Below, in pieces: positions 11,961 through 26,227 of a stretch of DNA of 64,000 bases; the stretch's first letter is position 1, and every line of letters starts with the position of its first letter. Position numbers and translations under genes: made by a program. The DNA comes from Sarcocystis neurona (Eukaryota > Apicomplexa > Conoidasida > Eucoccidiorida > Sarcocystidae): contig KL647307.1 in NCBI GenBank assembly GCA_000727475.1, forward strand, positions 453,555 to 517,554, read 5' to 3'. The notes beneath the pieces were generated by a model, which saw nothing but the letters and a program-made list of their open reading frames with translations, had not been told where the DNA came from and ran no database searches.

Positions 11961-12456
11961 TGACAATATCCACTGACCACCTTCTTCAGCGCTTCCCAGG
12001 CCTACAGTAGCAGACAAACCGTGTGTGTGGCGCGCAGTCCACCATTCTCGTGCTTCTGCCTATATATATATATATATATGAATATATGTGGATGCGGGTG
12101 TGTTGTGTAGGTGTAGAGGCACGCAGAAAACGGCGAGAAGAGCAGACATGCATGCGACGCGAGAATGCGTGTGTGTTACGTCTGCAGGTGCACTGCCACC
12201 ATGGTGGGGCCGCGCAGAGACACGCGCATGCAGAGACTCCTGGCCGGCGGAAAAATGACGCGGAAGAAACCCGAGAAGGCAACAGACCTACGGGCTTTGT
12301 CTACATATCTGCCTCTACGTGTCTCTGTGTGTGTGTGTATACATGTATATGTGTGTGTAGGGGTGTGTATGTGTACGAACGTGTGCATGCGTGTGTGCGT
12401 ATGAACACGCATTAGGGTAGGTCTGTGTAGATATTCCTGTAGGGATTTTGTGTCCT

Positions 12457-12955
12457 TTGATATGTTGTTCTTCACTATAGAAACACGTGACCCTGAATCT
12501 CTGTCTCTACGTGAATCTGCGTACATATACATATCTGCCTACACGTGTGTCTGTGTGTGGGTGGGTTTCTACATACACACGGGTACGCACGGGTATATAT
12601 GTATATATATACTCGTGCCAATATATATGTATATATGTAAATGTCGTCTATCTGTTATGTGTATATTTCTGCACCGAGTTTCTGTTTTTAGAGACGTTGT
12701 CCTTCCATGTAGAAAAATGAGACCCTAAATCTCTGTCTCTACGTCACTGTGTGGACATATATATATATATATATATACATGAGCATGTGTGTATGTGTGT
12801 ACGTGTGTTTGTGTGTGTGTTTCCATATATACACGGGTGCGTATGTACATATATATATATATATGTATAAATGTCGTCTATACTATTATGTGTATATTTG
12901 TGTACGGGGTTTCTTCGATATGCTGTCCCTCCATACAGAAAGATGAGATGGCCCA
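12457..12955. repeat. ~230-bp tandem duplication, 2.2 copies
   Basis: Copies start near 12458, 12690 and 12916 (TGACCCTGAATCTCTGTCTC / TGAGACCCTAAATCTCTGTC / partial) and share AAATGTCGTCTAT and TTATGTGTATATTT segments. TG/TA microsatellites lie inside each unit. Confidence 0.75.
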
Positions 12956-13489
12956 CGGGAGGCTGTTCAGAAGGAGATGCTGTCGGGCCGCAACGTCTGA
13001 CGCAGTGCAGAGGAGGTTTGTGAAGGGCGGACGAATCGCCGGTGCCTCAGTCCACGTCTGTGTGTGTGTGTTTCGACGTGTGCATGTGTTATCCCTCCCA
13101 GCGATATAGCACTGTCCTGCACACGCCTGCGGCTATTGAGAGAACAAGTGGCTTATATGACTGCAGCTCCTTGTTCACTGCAGCGATGAAGGCAAACTCA
13201 TGCAAGACACATCTGTGTTAGGCGTACTGGGTTACCTTTGCGTATACTCACGTAGACCCGTTTGTATACACTCGTTACATCTATGTGTGTATGTATATAT
13301 ATGTACACGCATGTGCGCCTGTGCACGTCCATACAAAAAACGAGATCTACACGCTTGCGGACACTACGTGAGACAGGGAGACACACGCGTGTATATGAGT
13401 ATAGGGACGTATGTATGTATGTGGGCACACAGAGACGTCCAGAGTTTGCAGAGTGCTGGCGGTGGGGAGGCTGTTTCATGCGTGTACCT

Positions 13490-14182
13490 GCGCAGCACGT
13501 TGTCGGTCAATTTCACTTGGAGAGCAGGGAAGGTCTGCGGGAGCGGAGGCTGCACCGGCAGCTGTTTCATCTTGGGCGGGCGAAAACGCATAGATAGGGG
13601 GAAAGCAACGGCAGCAGCTGCAGCACCTGCAGCGGTGGCACTGCCAACCCAGGTGACAGACAAATCGAAGCAGCAGCAGCAAAGCCGCCGTCGCTGCAGC
13701 CCGCGCAGGCCGCAGCAGTGACCCCCCCCCCCTTCCGCAAAAGGCAGCAGCAGCCCCCGCGGAGCAGCGGCGGCGCGGCAGAACAGCAGCCACCACAGCA
13801 GCAGGCGCACCCGCCACTACTACATCAACCCAGGACAAGCGGCGACACGTGTAACAACAGTCAAAAAAAAAGAGAGCAGCAGGGCACACAGGACCCGCAC
13901 TCAAACAGCGTTGCAACAGCCCCCGGCAGTGCAGCAGCAGCGCTGCGAATGCACCTTGCCACCGCGGAAACAGACGAAAAGCCGACAAGAAGCTTCTCTG
14001 TTGGGCGTCGGAACGTCGAAGTCTCACCCCGTAGCTTCACTAAAAAGGAAGGAGAAGAACCGAGGCATTCGCGCGAAGACAGGAATTCTCACAACGAAGG
14101 GGAAGAGAGGACGGATGCACATTCTTTACACAGACATACACAGCTGCCAAAAATCAAGTGCTGCAAGGCAACACCTTCGTGA
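13490..14182 (+). other. CAG/GCA-rich region with partly protein-like frames
   Basis: After CCTGCGCAG at ~13497 one + frame reads HVVGQFHLESREGLRERRLH, a helix-like piece. A second frame gives Ala-rich then QVTDKSKQQQQSRRRCSPR up to TGA at 13719-13721. A third is open 13718-14182 (Pro/Gln-rich, then SFSVGRRNVEVSPRSFTKKE). These could be exons of a + strand gene, but I cannot join them. Confidence 0.3.
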
Positions 14183-14189
14183 TGCGGGT

Positions 14190-17100
14190 GCGTTTTGCCC
14201 CATATTTACCTGGAGCTTTACACGTACCACAGATACACAAATCTGTTAACGCGAGGACGTACGAATGTATATCTACGTACGTACGTGGTAGTAATACAAC
14301 GTGGAGGGACTGCATTTGTGTTAATAACCTATGGAAGGAGAACTACTACTTGTAAGGATCAGCAGTCAGCACACAGTGAGTATGTATGTATATATATCTT
14401 TACGGATAAGCAACCGTAGGTATTCCCAGACTATGTATAATTATGTACTTATTCGCAGAGGCGTGGCAACGAATCAGCAGGATATGGACACACACACGTG
14501 AGTAGGTAGAAATACGTAATACACTGCAGTTTGTAGGTGCACAGAATGGATAGGACACTTCCTTCTTCCACACCAGGTAGTCAAAGAGAAGTTGTTCAGC
14601 TGCATGCCGTCGGTTGTGAGAATGGGCGTGGGAAAATGACATGAAAACGACAAATTTACCTCGAAGCCTGTGAAACTTGGCACTCACAATACAAGAGACG
14701 GACCAAGGCACGACAGATGCTCACAAAAAAGAGTGAACGTCGGGCAGTAAACATTGCAAGATAAAGCAGAGAGGGCCGGCGACCGCCTGCATGCACACTG
14801 GCTAACTCAGCAAGGCGCTGCCCATAAGGAGAAAAGATGGTGAGAGGGAACAAACGATCAAAACAGTGACGGAGGGAAAACAGTCGCAAAAAGGACAATG
14901 GCGAAGAGAAAAGGTAAATGATCCAGAACGGGAGAGAGGCTGAAAAGAGGGAGCACACATATCGTGTCTGGTGGCGGGGCATGGGCTTTCACGTACAGGC
15001 AGAAATACAGCATGTCCATATCTATATATATATATATATGTTTATTTGGTGCGTATGTATGTACATATACAAGGACGCGACTGCATACTACAGTGAATGC
15101 AAATAGGGGAAACATATGTACTTAATTTCAAAGAGATGGAAGTACGGCTGCCGCGTGTTAACCCCTACATACCAGTTTCTTATGTGCGTGATAATAACCC
15201 GATAGCGAACGCCTAGTTGTACGCTTTTATGCACGTGTGTATCCACCCATCTCCTCTCCGCGCTCCCTCTGTCCTTGAACATCTGTTAATCTGCCCGGTC
15301 CTCCATCTCTTCCTATATATTATGGGTACGGGCGCATGTGTGAATCAATTCTATCGTCTGCCACACTGCAGGTATGTATGAGCATTCGTAAATGTGAATG
15401 CTAGTGTGTACGGTAATGATCTGTATCTTTCTGTATACACACGCACCTGTGTGGGTGTGTGAATTCTTGTATGTCTGTGCTACACATTACTGCTAAACAC
15501 GTGGGCACTGCTTCAACACGACTCAGCCACGCATAAGAGGCAGTGCGCACTCACACCAGGAAGTTAAAGCGACCTGTGCCGACGCCTGCCTCGAACACGA
15601 ATGCGTGTCTCTGTCTGTGTGTGTGTATGGCGGGACGTAAGTGGAACGCACGTTCCCTAAATTGTAGTCAGACGCGTACGAAGATTCGAGATAGGCTGCG
15701 CGTACATACGTACACCTGCGTCAGTGTCTTTACGTACCTACGTACATACACATAGCAAGAGCAGGAGTACATGCTGCCCGCTGAAAAAGCTAAGTACATT
15801 TAAGAAGACAGAGATACAAAGCCACTGTGCACCGCTTAAATGTTGCAGCCCTCTCAAGAATTTCGGGTTGTTGGAGTGTTTCCACGCAGACGATTTAGAA
15901 GAGGTTTTTTCAGAAAGAACGGAATATACATACGTCGAGAGCGGGGGCACGAAAGCGTAATATACATGTGCGACAACTTGATTATATACGTTCCTTTCTT
16001 GCTTTCTTTATCTCTTTCCTCCTACATATACGGAAATGTAAAGACGTACACAATTTCACTCAAAGGTACGTTGTCACGTACGCGTAACAATGGATTCACC
16101 GGCTAAAGGAGTAATTACTCCAAAAGTTCTCCTTCAGCTAGGAGCACACCTGAAGTGAAGACTTCCTCATTCTCCGCTTGATTTCCTTTGTCGCTGTCAT
16201 TGTTAGGGGATGTGCAGCACTGGTTTCTCTAAGACGTGAAAACGTATCCTTTTCTCGCATACAAGGATAAAGTATCCAGATTGAAACAGGTCAATGTATA
16301 TATTGAAGCGTACAGCGCAGCGTACAAAAAAGAACGTGTATACAGACCTACGTTGCACCCTATTTCGTCGATCTGCCATTTGATGTGTAGGCATGAAGGG
16401 CCGCCACACGAGCATGTACAGGTACGTTTTCCCAAGAAAAAACATGTTATCGGCAGGTCGAGCAGTGCATGTCTATTTTCGAATGCATCAATCCAATTTG
16501 AATTTGTGAATAGAGAGGAGACCGTCACGTCAAGCAGTGGAGAGCTATCAGTATCTATTGCTTAGCAGCTTGAGAAAAACTCGTGATTCACGCAGCAGTA
16601 CACATAAGTAAATCTATGCGTAGAATGGTGAAGAAAGGCACCCTGGTAACGTAGTTTAACGTAAGCAAAAGGATACAATTCAAGCGCATCGTACTGAATA
16701 GGCTGTACACGCATGTGTATTGCTAGGCTGAAGTTATATGTAGGTTCGTCGCAAATACGCAGAACACAACAGAGGTCTGCAAAATTTAAAGTTACTGGAT
16801 ATGCCAAGTCTACAAAAACAGCCAAACAAGGCTGGAATAAACGGTTTTCGATCTTAGGGCAATTTGTTGTGTTGTGATGGACGCATTTGCTTCCATTTGT
16901 AAATGAAGACGTACTCGGGTGCCGAGCGGCGAGTGTACATGAAGGGATGACACGTTTTGTAAACAAGGAGGGCAGGGCCATGCCACCGCACCGCTTGTGC
17001 AGCGAGAGATAAAAATCTGCACTGAGAGTGCAAAGTGTGCACCGAAAGCTAAAAATGCACTTGCATACAAAAAGGCGTGCAGCTTATAACATTTGCAAAC

Positions 17101-18540
17101 ACTTGGCTATTCAAATTCCAATAAATTAGAGATGGGGCAATTGTGGTGTGCAGTAGTTTTAAACTATATTTTAAAGGACAGAGGACCTGACGAGGACAGC
17201 CTGATACGTACTCACAGTCCGTACACTCTGGTTGCATATCAAGAAACAGATGTCCGCGTGGTCTCTGCTGGCTTCACCAGCCTCCGTGGTATAGTGGGGC
17301 ATAACGTGTCCGCATATTGGGCTGCAGGTGGCGCGTGGTTTTGCATAACTCACAATTTGTTGGCGACTACGCGAAAAATTTCGCGTGGCAATCTGGCTCA
17401 CCGTACTCTGAAATGAATGTGCATACACCTTTCACAAGAGAAGTAGAGAAACTTTGGATCTTTACGCAGTAAGGAGTCCAGTGCGGGTTACAAGTGCATT
17501 TTCACGCGTAAGCTGGAGGCTCTGCGTATTCAGGCTAACCGTATTCTTGGTACAATTTTGAGTGTGATATACGGACCCATACACAACACCCACACCAGCA
17601 ACATATCCTCACACTGAAGACGTGTAGGCCTCAAGAAAAGGCGCTCAACACCCCAATCCCGGGAGCTCGGAACGGACGAACGAAGGAGAGTGGAAGTGGG
17701 TACTTCATACAAATCTGTATACGTATATAGAGATACAAATTATCACGCCTTTATTGGAAAGTCTCCTCCTACAATATATTTATGGGTGCATTCATAAATA
17801 CATGCCTGCACATAGTGCGCACCTGGCAGGTATATACATCGACGTATGTGCATAGACACTTACAGGAATGTATGTCTACGCAGACATGCCTCTATCGCGG
17901 ACTTACATCCCTGTACAGAAGACTTACGTATGAACACATCAAAATAGTCTTCTGTGTAAGTCTAGGTAGATCCATATATATATACACATGTGTGTTTCCA
18001 TATTCGTACCTGCCGCACCAAGGCGTCTTGCAACGTCGAAGAACAGTCAACGTTGCTACAGATGATACACGAGTATACGTATACATAGGCGTTCCCTCCT
18101 CCATATCTCCTTATCCTTATATATGTGCAATGTCTTGAGATAGATAGACAAAGAGATAGTGTATGTATATACATATATACATATGTACACATATATATGT
18201 ACGTCGCTGGTTCTCTACTCCATAATTGCCGAGATGCGTCCAGGTTCGTTTCTCGACTACTTGGAAGTCTCGATCTCTACACTCCCTTCACGCCGGTCAC
18301 ACACATCATAGTGAGGCCACTGTCACTTATTTCAAGTCGAAAAGCGGGTTGGCCCTCTGCTGCTGCGCTTGCCTAGTCGAAGTGCTTCCGAGAATGCTTA
18401 AAATATCCCTGATGTTGCTTCCCTCCCTTTTAGAGGCTCTGTACTATGTGAGTTCTCGTTCAGAAACTAGTGTGCTCCTTGTGCTGTGGAGTTGGTTTTT
18501 TCCTCTGCAACTTCGCGTTTGCACGGTCCTTCTGTTCTGT
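14190..18540. other. No supported gene
   Basis: Mixed sequence with short TA/TG tracts. Two + strand open stretches look somewhat protein-like without proof: 16236-16565 (KTYPFLAYKDKVSRLKQVNV, with an internal CAG|GTACGT donor near 16421) and 17093-17416 (EMGQLWCAVVLNYILKDRGP). Both have non-ATG starts and no partner exons. Confidence 0.4.
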
Positions 18541-18547
18541 CTGTCTT

Positions 18548-19780
18548 CTAGGCGTTAAACGCGTCCTTTTCATCTCCTCCTCCAAAGATCAGAAAAAACT
18601 GCGAGGAGAAAAATTTGGTAGCAATGTAGAGGACAAATATTTGATGTTTGTATGAACGTGTCGCAGGGCCTGTTGCTCGCTGTTGTGCAGTTGTTCCTGC
18701 TGGCTTTGTGCTGCAGCTGTTGTTGGTGTCGCTGAGGTTCTTGCTGCCGTTACTGTGCTGCTGTATATTGTCGTGCTGGTGTTGTTTGGGCTTCTGCTCC
18801 TGCTTTTTGCGCTGCCACTGCTGCTGCTGAAGTTCACGGAGATGTGCGGGTCTTCGTATGTTGTAAGGCAGCTGCGCCCTTTCAGGGGCTTCTGCTCTGA
18901 TGCTCGACCTGTGCGTCGACGAGGTAGAGTAGAGGTGCTGTGCGTTGGTGCTTCGTATGCCGCTCACGTTTCACGTGATCTCATGGCGTCGTTGCTGCCT
19001 GCTGCTGGCAGTGCTGTGTGCCTGCTGTGTGGCTGGTGGTTGAGGTGCTCCCGCGTCTGTGTGTCCAGTTGGCTGCTGCGATATGCCGAGCGTGCTGCTG
19101 CGGCTGTGTGCTCTACTAGTACTGATATATTGCTCCTAACGTTAAATCTATAGCGTAGATCCCCTAGAGGAGTGCAAGTAAGCGAGCGCTGGGTTGACGA
19201 AATCACAGCGAAGATCTTCGGTGATCAAGAAAAATATACAGGTGCACCGCTATCTACAGCGGACGCACGCCCATCACGCGCTGCAGTCCACCTTCATGTC
19301 TCGTGATCCACAACGGTGGTGGGCTCCCAGTTTAGTCCATGCTGCTACACTTTGATATCGCTACACGTCAGAGCTGTACCCTTTCATCAGAGCGCTGCAG
19401 CCTACACAAGGTGGGTCGCTACGCACCCGTGTCCTCAGTAACGGGCGTGGATGGTCTACCGCTGCAGCAGTATTAGTGATGTTGCCATACAGCCGTTGAT
19501 CCGCAAGTTCTGCCGTTGCCACTACTCACGCTGCTGCTGTGCGGATATTGGCGCCGCCGTAGTTGCTGCGGTGTTGGGTTGCCGTCTCGCTCTTGCTGCT
19601 GCTGCTGCTGTGCTACTACCCAGCTGATCCTCTGCGCGGCTGTGTTCCGGCTCAGCAGCTCTGGCGGCTGCTGTTGTGCCTTGTTGCGGCAGGTATGACG
19701 CTACTGCTGCAGGCTGCTGCTGCAGCTGGTTGCACTGCGTCCGCTGCCAGCTGTCAGCAACAGCTTTTAAGTGTTGCACT
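18548..19780 (-). other. CTG-rich block, possible minus-strand coding
   Basis: On the + strand the triplet is CTG, so CAG runs on the - strand. The - strand frames read like the Gln/Ala-rich proteins elsewhere: LRELQQQQWQRKKQEQKPKQ at ~18,835-18,780 and LKAVADSWQRTQCNQLQQQ then PQQGTTAAARAAEPEHSRAE at ~19,770-19,650. The + strand frames are Leu/Cys/Val-rich and look like shadows. No full exon could be defined. Confidence 0.35.
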
Positions 19781-20513
19781 GCGCTTTAGCTGGTACTAGC
19801 TGCGCCCATCCAGAAGGCTGCTGCTGGATCATCTTGTGGCATTGCTCTAGTGCACAGCGCGTGCATGGCACGACTCTATACTGCGGCTGCTGGTGCCTCT
19901 TTCAGATCTTCGTGGATGGCCGTGCGATCTGCCGTGCACGAGGCTTCCTTTTCGTCCATGGCAGCAGCAGTGGTAGCAGCATGGAAGAGCTTCTTTCCTT
20001 CTTTATGGTTCAGCGGCAGAGATGTAGTGAAAATTATCGGTTAACTGCCTGTCTCTCACAGTATGCGCTCCAAGAATGCATCATGCATCTAAGCGTTGGT
20101 ACGCGTAGATATGTACATAAATTATGTGTATCTGTCTACAGATGCATGTCCAGCACTCTGTAAATTCGACTCCACTGTGTATCGTTGTGCAGATCTTGCA
20201 ATTTTTTATTACCTCCAGCGTACTGAGACAGATGGAAAGGCGTTTCCGTTGAAACATGTACACTCAGGACACGTGTGACAAAGCCATGTATTCATGTCAG
20301 GGATGTGTAATATCGCCCGCCTCGATAAGTCAGGAGATACAGGGAGATATGCAGAGATTTTCACAAGCGGAAACATCCCACTCACCCTAATTTCGAATCA
20401 CGGAGTTTGTAGGAGTTCCGAGCAACTAATACCTCGGAAACCTACGCAGATACCAACCATATACGCACAGACGTATCCCTATGTAAGACCTGCCTGTAGC
20501 TGATGCAGTTCAG

Positions 20514-20700
20514 CAAGATTTTCGAGCGACCGTCGAAGGGCGACTCGACATGAAGCAGGTATTAGACAGCTTGCTGCGCGGCAATCACACTTGTCTGCTG
20601 CTGGTCGACTCGCAGGCGGCCCGTGGGCGGGAGCGAAGTGCGACCGCCACCGGGCACAGTCTTTGTGTATCCAGAAGGGATACATACGTCCACAGAAGCA
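20514..20700 (+). CDS. Possible exon of unknown function
   Basis: After CTGATGCAG a + frame reads QQDFRATVEGRLDMKQVLDS then LLRGNHTCLLLVDSQAARGR. The - strand over the same bases is also open (SCRVALRRSLENLAELHQLQ), so the strand is not settled. No donor was chosen. Confidence 0.2.
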
Positions 20701-20719
20701 ACTATGTTGATGTTTCAGA

Positions 20720-23700
20720 TATTTCCGTTTCAGGCGGTTGCCCCTCTACGTGTGTGTACGTACAGAAATAGCTGGATGAGACGAAGACATATAGCAACAA
20801 AGGGGGGCAGAGCTTTTAGACAGGCGGTCGTTATGACTCCTCCTGACGTGCGCTTCGTGCTGCCGATGTATGGATACGCACGAATTCACCGCATGTATGC
20901 ATATGGCCGTACGTGTGGCATATTGCTTCCTATCGCACATGTATGGATATATACAAATATATCGCATGCGCATAGATACCTGTACGTATGACGTATAATA
21001 ATCGGATGGAGGAGCAGAAGAGTGGCGATAAAACACACGCATTCGTACGCATATATGCGTTTGTCTACACCTGTGCACACGGGTGTACATGTGTAACAGT
21101 ACGTGTCCCTCTTGCACGTGTGCAAGTGTGCGTATAGTATGTTGAAAAATCAGGATGATCTCCGCAAATGCAATCGTGTGTAGTGTGATTCGTCCACAGA
21201 AGTAAGCTGCAGACACTTATTAGACATGGTGCCACGTACACGCGCTCAAACGTGTATCCATGTACGGTCAGACTTACATACACCAACATGTAGGTTTACA
21301 TATTTGTACGGATTTTTGTTCCATACGTAAAACGTTCATACGAATATGTGTGTGTGTGTGTGTACGTACGTACGTACACGTCTGTGAACTGCTGCTTAAT
21401 TTGTATTTGCCCATTTCTTCAATCGTGTGGCGTCTACGGTGGACAAAGCGATTGTGGACGTGTGAAGGCGACGGTGAGCATTATTAAAAGGAGCTTATTT
21501 CATGGTACGCGACAAAGATACAGGAAGTAAGAGAGAACGAAATTTTCACACTTAAGGCTACGTGGGCAAAAACTATTTTTTGCCGCTTCAACGGGCTGCG
21601 GAACTGCGCTGCTGCACAGTCGGCGAGCCCCCGTGCGGGGAAGTGCTAGTGCAGTGATATTTGCCTATGGGCGTAGCCCCACTACCTCGTCTAGCTGCAT
21701 GAAGACACACTTCCATCTCCACACGAATGTCTATGCGTACGTGTACACTTAGTTGAGTTCGCGTGCGTGTACATAGGGATGAGCGTGTGTAATGATCTGG
21801 ACGTGTTTGTGAGTTTCGTCCGTATGCACTCCGTGTACTTTTTTTTGACAGATACCTGTGAAGCTATTTCCCTGTGTCTACACCGGCGCAAACATGCTCC
21901 CTGATACATCTCTCTGTACCTCGCCCCCTCTTCATGAGTTGAGGCTTCTCCGGCGTACCTGGTCACCAGGATGACGGCAGAACGAAAACAAGCGCATGTT
22001 TTTCTTGTTGCTCCCTTGATTCGTCTTCTCGAGTGTTTCGTTAGCCTTCATCCCTGCTTAGTTACCCCCTTTTGCACTTCAAAAGAAATTCCTGACCTCT
22101 GCAAAGAAAAGATGATAATGTAGATCTTACGGCCTGAGCCGAACAAACTCCTAAATGCAAGATCAACACGGCCGCTGAGGTACGCAGTGACGTGCCGTAT
22201 AACCATATAGCAACTGTACCTGCAGCTGTGTCGTTGGAATTCTGCGTGTCTTGTGTCACTCTACCTGTATGTGCGTCTTGATATTCTCGCCACAGTACAC
22301 CTCCACCTGCCTTGAAGTGGTTTCACCGTTATGCCAATCTGCCTAGCAGTCGGACTCTCTCCATAAACTTTTCTGTTCGTTTCCGCCACTCTAGCTATGT
22401 GTCAGTCTGTTCGTGGGCCTATCTGAAAGCCAGCCCTTCTCTCGGAGGTTGTCTACATATCACTTTTTATTGGGTATTCTCCACAGACGTACAAGCTAGT
22501 AGCATTTGTTTGTACGAGCGTCTCTCAGCGTGAAAATTATGCATGCTCTCGTCGCGGTGCGCCAATCTCCGAAACTGTATGAGAGTGGCCGTGCGAACTT
22601 GCAGGCACCTATCAATCTGGCGCTGCGTAGAACTATCCACGTACACAGGTGTATTCATCGCATTAACCACACGATTGTATACTAGTTCACCTCTGTGCTC
22701 GTCTGCCCGTGGACCAGTTTCTTCGTGTCTACGTATGTCTTTTTTCTCCATTTATCTGAGAATTACATGCGCAGGTGCAACTCTGTCAGTGACACCCCGT
22801 TGGTGCTGATGGCGCGCGAGGTGCCCACGGTAAATTCTGCACCAACACGTCAGTGTGCCATCTGCATTTGTGTGACCGGATTTTCATCCACCAGTGTATG
22901 TGTGCTGCACCTTGCGTGTATGTGTGTCCCTGCGTTCAGTCATACATCCCTACACCAGGCTATCCTGCTATCCGTTGTTTTTTTTGATAATGCTATCCGC
23001 GTCTGCTACACGGCGCCGAAAGGGGAGAATGCGCACAAGCTCAGCTGTGCACCTATGGATGAACGTATTAGCACGCTCTTGTGTGCACACCTTTCAACGT
23101 GACTATATTGGTACACATATATCTTGATGTGTAGTCCGTCCAGCAAGCACTGCAGCGATCCGAGTGTCCATATCCGTCTCTCTCTTGGCAACAGCTACAG
23201 ACTTCGAAGAAGGCGAATACGTGCACGGTCTAATGTGCACCTGGCTTCTCGCCAAGTCTCCTGGAAGCCTCTGTTGTCTACACGAACATTGCCGTTTTCT
23301 GAGCTGAGAAAACGATGGGCCTCCTTCACTCCGTAATACGTAGGGAAAAGATCTTTGTTTTTGGTCCGTGTCTCTGGCTGTGGTTCCTGTTTTTCTCCGC
23401 CCTTACTTTTCACACTTCAGTGCAAAATATCTGTTTTTGCTTCCAAGTAATGTGTCCGTGGCTGCCCAGCAGTTCACCGCAGAAAGCCGTCGAAGCGGTT
23501 GTTTTGCATATTCTTAACCCCGCGGGCATCTGCGTCTGTGTTGCCCTCTCTCAAGGCGTTTGCGTCTTTCCAAGACCACTTTCCTCCTCTGTCCAGTGTT
23601 CCTCAATTACATCTCTGCGTCTGCTTCGTGTTCTGTATGTGTGAATACGTGTGTGTGCGGGGAGGAGAGAGCGTATCAGATTTCCTGGGTCATCGCGTCT

Positions 23701-24590
23701 TCTCTCCTTTCGTTGGTCGTTAGCTTGATGAGGAGATGTGACTGACTGCCGTTGCTTTCTCTGCACCAGAGTCACTCGCTTTCCGTTGTGCAAATGCACG
23801 AAGGACAGGAGCTGCGTGGTGAGTCGGTGTCAGTACACCACAGACGCATGAAAGTGTACTCAGAAAGTACAAACCTGTTTCTACCCACGACTTCAAACAT
23901 GTCTAGTGTGTGTTTGTCTATGCACGTGTTCACATATATGTGTGCCTGTGTGTCTCAGCCACACACTTATGTACAAGGATGTGTCTCCACACAGTAAAAC
24001 TACTGTGGTTGACACCGCGTGAAGGCAGCTTCTCAGCCCCTCCGGGACGAGTGAGACGTCTTTTCTGTATCTGTACCTAATGTATATCTCTGTGTGTGTG
24101 TTTGAGATGAAACTCCGCTCGGGACGCGGATGGATTGAATTCACACTTTCCCGTTTATAAATACGACGTGGTGGCTGCGAAGCTGTTGCACCACAGAAAC
24201 AGTTGACCTGCAAATGCCCGGTTCTCTTCCTTTTACCGGTTTCTCTGCTTTCCTCTTTGTCCTCCTGCTGAATTTGTTTTCAGTTTGCATCGTCGTGCAC
24301 CGATTTACAAGTCATTCGGGCTTCACGCTGGTCGCCTTCACGTGCTGCGTCCTCTTACCTGTAGCTCGCTGCGTTGCCTCTACTTCTCCTATGTGTGTGT
24401 ACATGTGTACATACATATGGTGGGCATAGTGATACAGCCGTATCTGCTGGGTCCGGCCCGCTTCTCTCTGTATATTTGATTCGTATTATCACACACATCA
24501 ATAGCATTTGTCGTAGCTGTGCTACACAAGTACAAATACGTAGAATATATATATATATGCATATATTTGTAAAAGCCACAGCGGGTGACG
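20720..24590. other. No supported gene
   Basis: About 3.9 kb of TG/TA-tinged, increasingly pyrimidine-rich + strand sequence. Only short ORFs in both directions, none with convincing composition plus splice sites. Confidence 0.5.
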
Positions 24591-24639
24591 TATCTCGACT
24601 TCTCCGTGCACGTGTCCGGCTAGGTGGTCGCTCCCGTGT

Positions 24640-24930
24640 GTTTTGCAACGCAGCAGAGAGAAACATCACTTCTTCGCGGGAAACTCCTTGTTGCCCGTGC
24701 GCGGCTTTTGCTGCAAACGCTTCCACGTGGCAGCAGCAGCAGCAGAGGCACCGCAGCAGCAGCGGCCGAAGCAGCGGCAGCAGCGGTAGCGGCAGCAGAG
24801 ACAGCCGTACCACCAGAGGAGGGAAAATGCAGCAGCAGCCGCAGCACGGCCGCAGGAGCAGCAGGGAAACAATGGCAGCAGGGAGCAACTTCACGGGCTC
24901 TGAAGAGCAGGAACGGCAGAAGCGACCGAT
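24640..24930 (+). other. CAG-rich block with possible coding frame
   Basis: After TTGCAACGCAG one + frame reads QRETSLLRGKLLVARARLLL then Ser and long Ala runs. An overlapping frame is Gln/Ser-rich. Helix-like start but ambiguous frame; no donor fixed. Confidence 0.3.
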
Positions 24931-26227
24931 TTGCATGTGTGCCTCCTCTGTCGTTGGAGTGTGCACACACCCATGCGTAGGTGTTCATTCCACGCCGACT
25001 AAGTACACGTCTATTTGCCTGTATGCGCGTGGTACGCTTTCGTATATTCTACAAATATTCACAGGTAAATATACACACGTGTTTGCCTCCATACACAAGC
25101 ATATATACATATGTGTGTGCATGTGTATGTATGTGTCTGTGTGCTCATGTGTATATGTACGCATGGATGTACCAATGCGTCTAGGCTTTTAGTCATCGGT
25201 ATCCCCGTCGAGCTCTGGCCGTCTCTTACTTCTGTGTGTCTGGACACGTGTACGTGCGAGTGCCTCTCTCTAGCGCTCCCCCCTCCACGTACATAAAGAT
25301 ATAAATATATATACACATGTGTGTAATTAAATATCTGTGCTGTGCGGTGGTCCCCTGTGCACTTGGGTGTCTGTACACCACCCGGTTTCTCCACTTCATG
25401 TATAGGCGGGGTGCGTTTCAGACGTCTACGTTTGCACGTGAATAAACACGTTTACAGCCCTTACTCCTGCACGTGCAATCTTACCTGCGTCTCTTTCCTG
25501 CGTTTAGCGCAGGCGTGTATTGAGTGGGCGTGCAGCCGCCCCAGGCATACCCACAGGCGCAGCTGTGCGTGTGGCGTGTAGCTTGGCGTGTACCAGCAGC
25601 ACAGTTCTGTACGCAAGTGCTTGTGTCAGCATCTAGATCTACTTGTCTACGCTGGTGTTTCACCGTCTACAGGTATATACATGTGTGCACATTCCTGAAT
25701 AAATGCACGTATACATATGTGCATATATGCACATGTATAGATATGTACATATGTATATATATACATATATACATATGTATACATGTACACATATATAGTC
25801 GTGTACAACCTATTGAGGGCGCCTCTTCTGAGTACACTGTGCCGGTGTGTCCATCCTGTAAATGGTCCTTCATCACTGCTAAGACGTACGTCCGTTGCTG
25901 CTTTGTCTGGCGGTTTGTCCACACCTATTCTCAGAAAGCCGTCCGTTTCTTCGCTGTTTGGCGTTGTTGTAGCACTTTGTTGCATGTCTCTCTCTTCCAC
26001 GTTTAAACTGTATCCCTTGGACTTGTGAGAGCTGCTTGTTTTTCCACCACTTTTTCTGAAGGAAATCTCTCTTCGCCAGGAGGCTTCGTTTTGAGGTGTG
26101 ACTACACCACCATATCAGATCCTATCGGTGTACTTCGTTCTTCATGCAGTACACGCCAACTACTTCATGTGAAAATGCCAAACCCTTCACGTTTCTTTCG
26201 TTCATTCGTCCTCTCCTCTGTACGTGC

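Noticed and set aside
17281..17320. tRNA-like start (CCTCCGTGGTATAGTGG)
   Set aside because: It resembles a tRNA A-box, but there is no B-box (GGTTCGANTCC) and no complementary acceptor stem downstream.
18683..19153. Plus-strand hydrophobic ORF that looks like a membrane protein
   Set aside because: Its Leu/Val/Ala run comes from CTG triplets; the minus strand reads as Gln-rich protein like other genes here.
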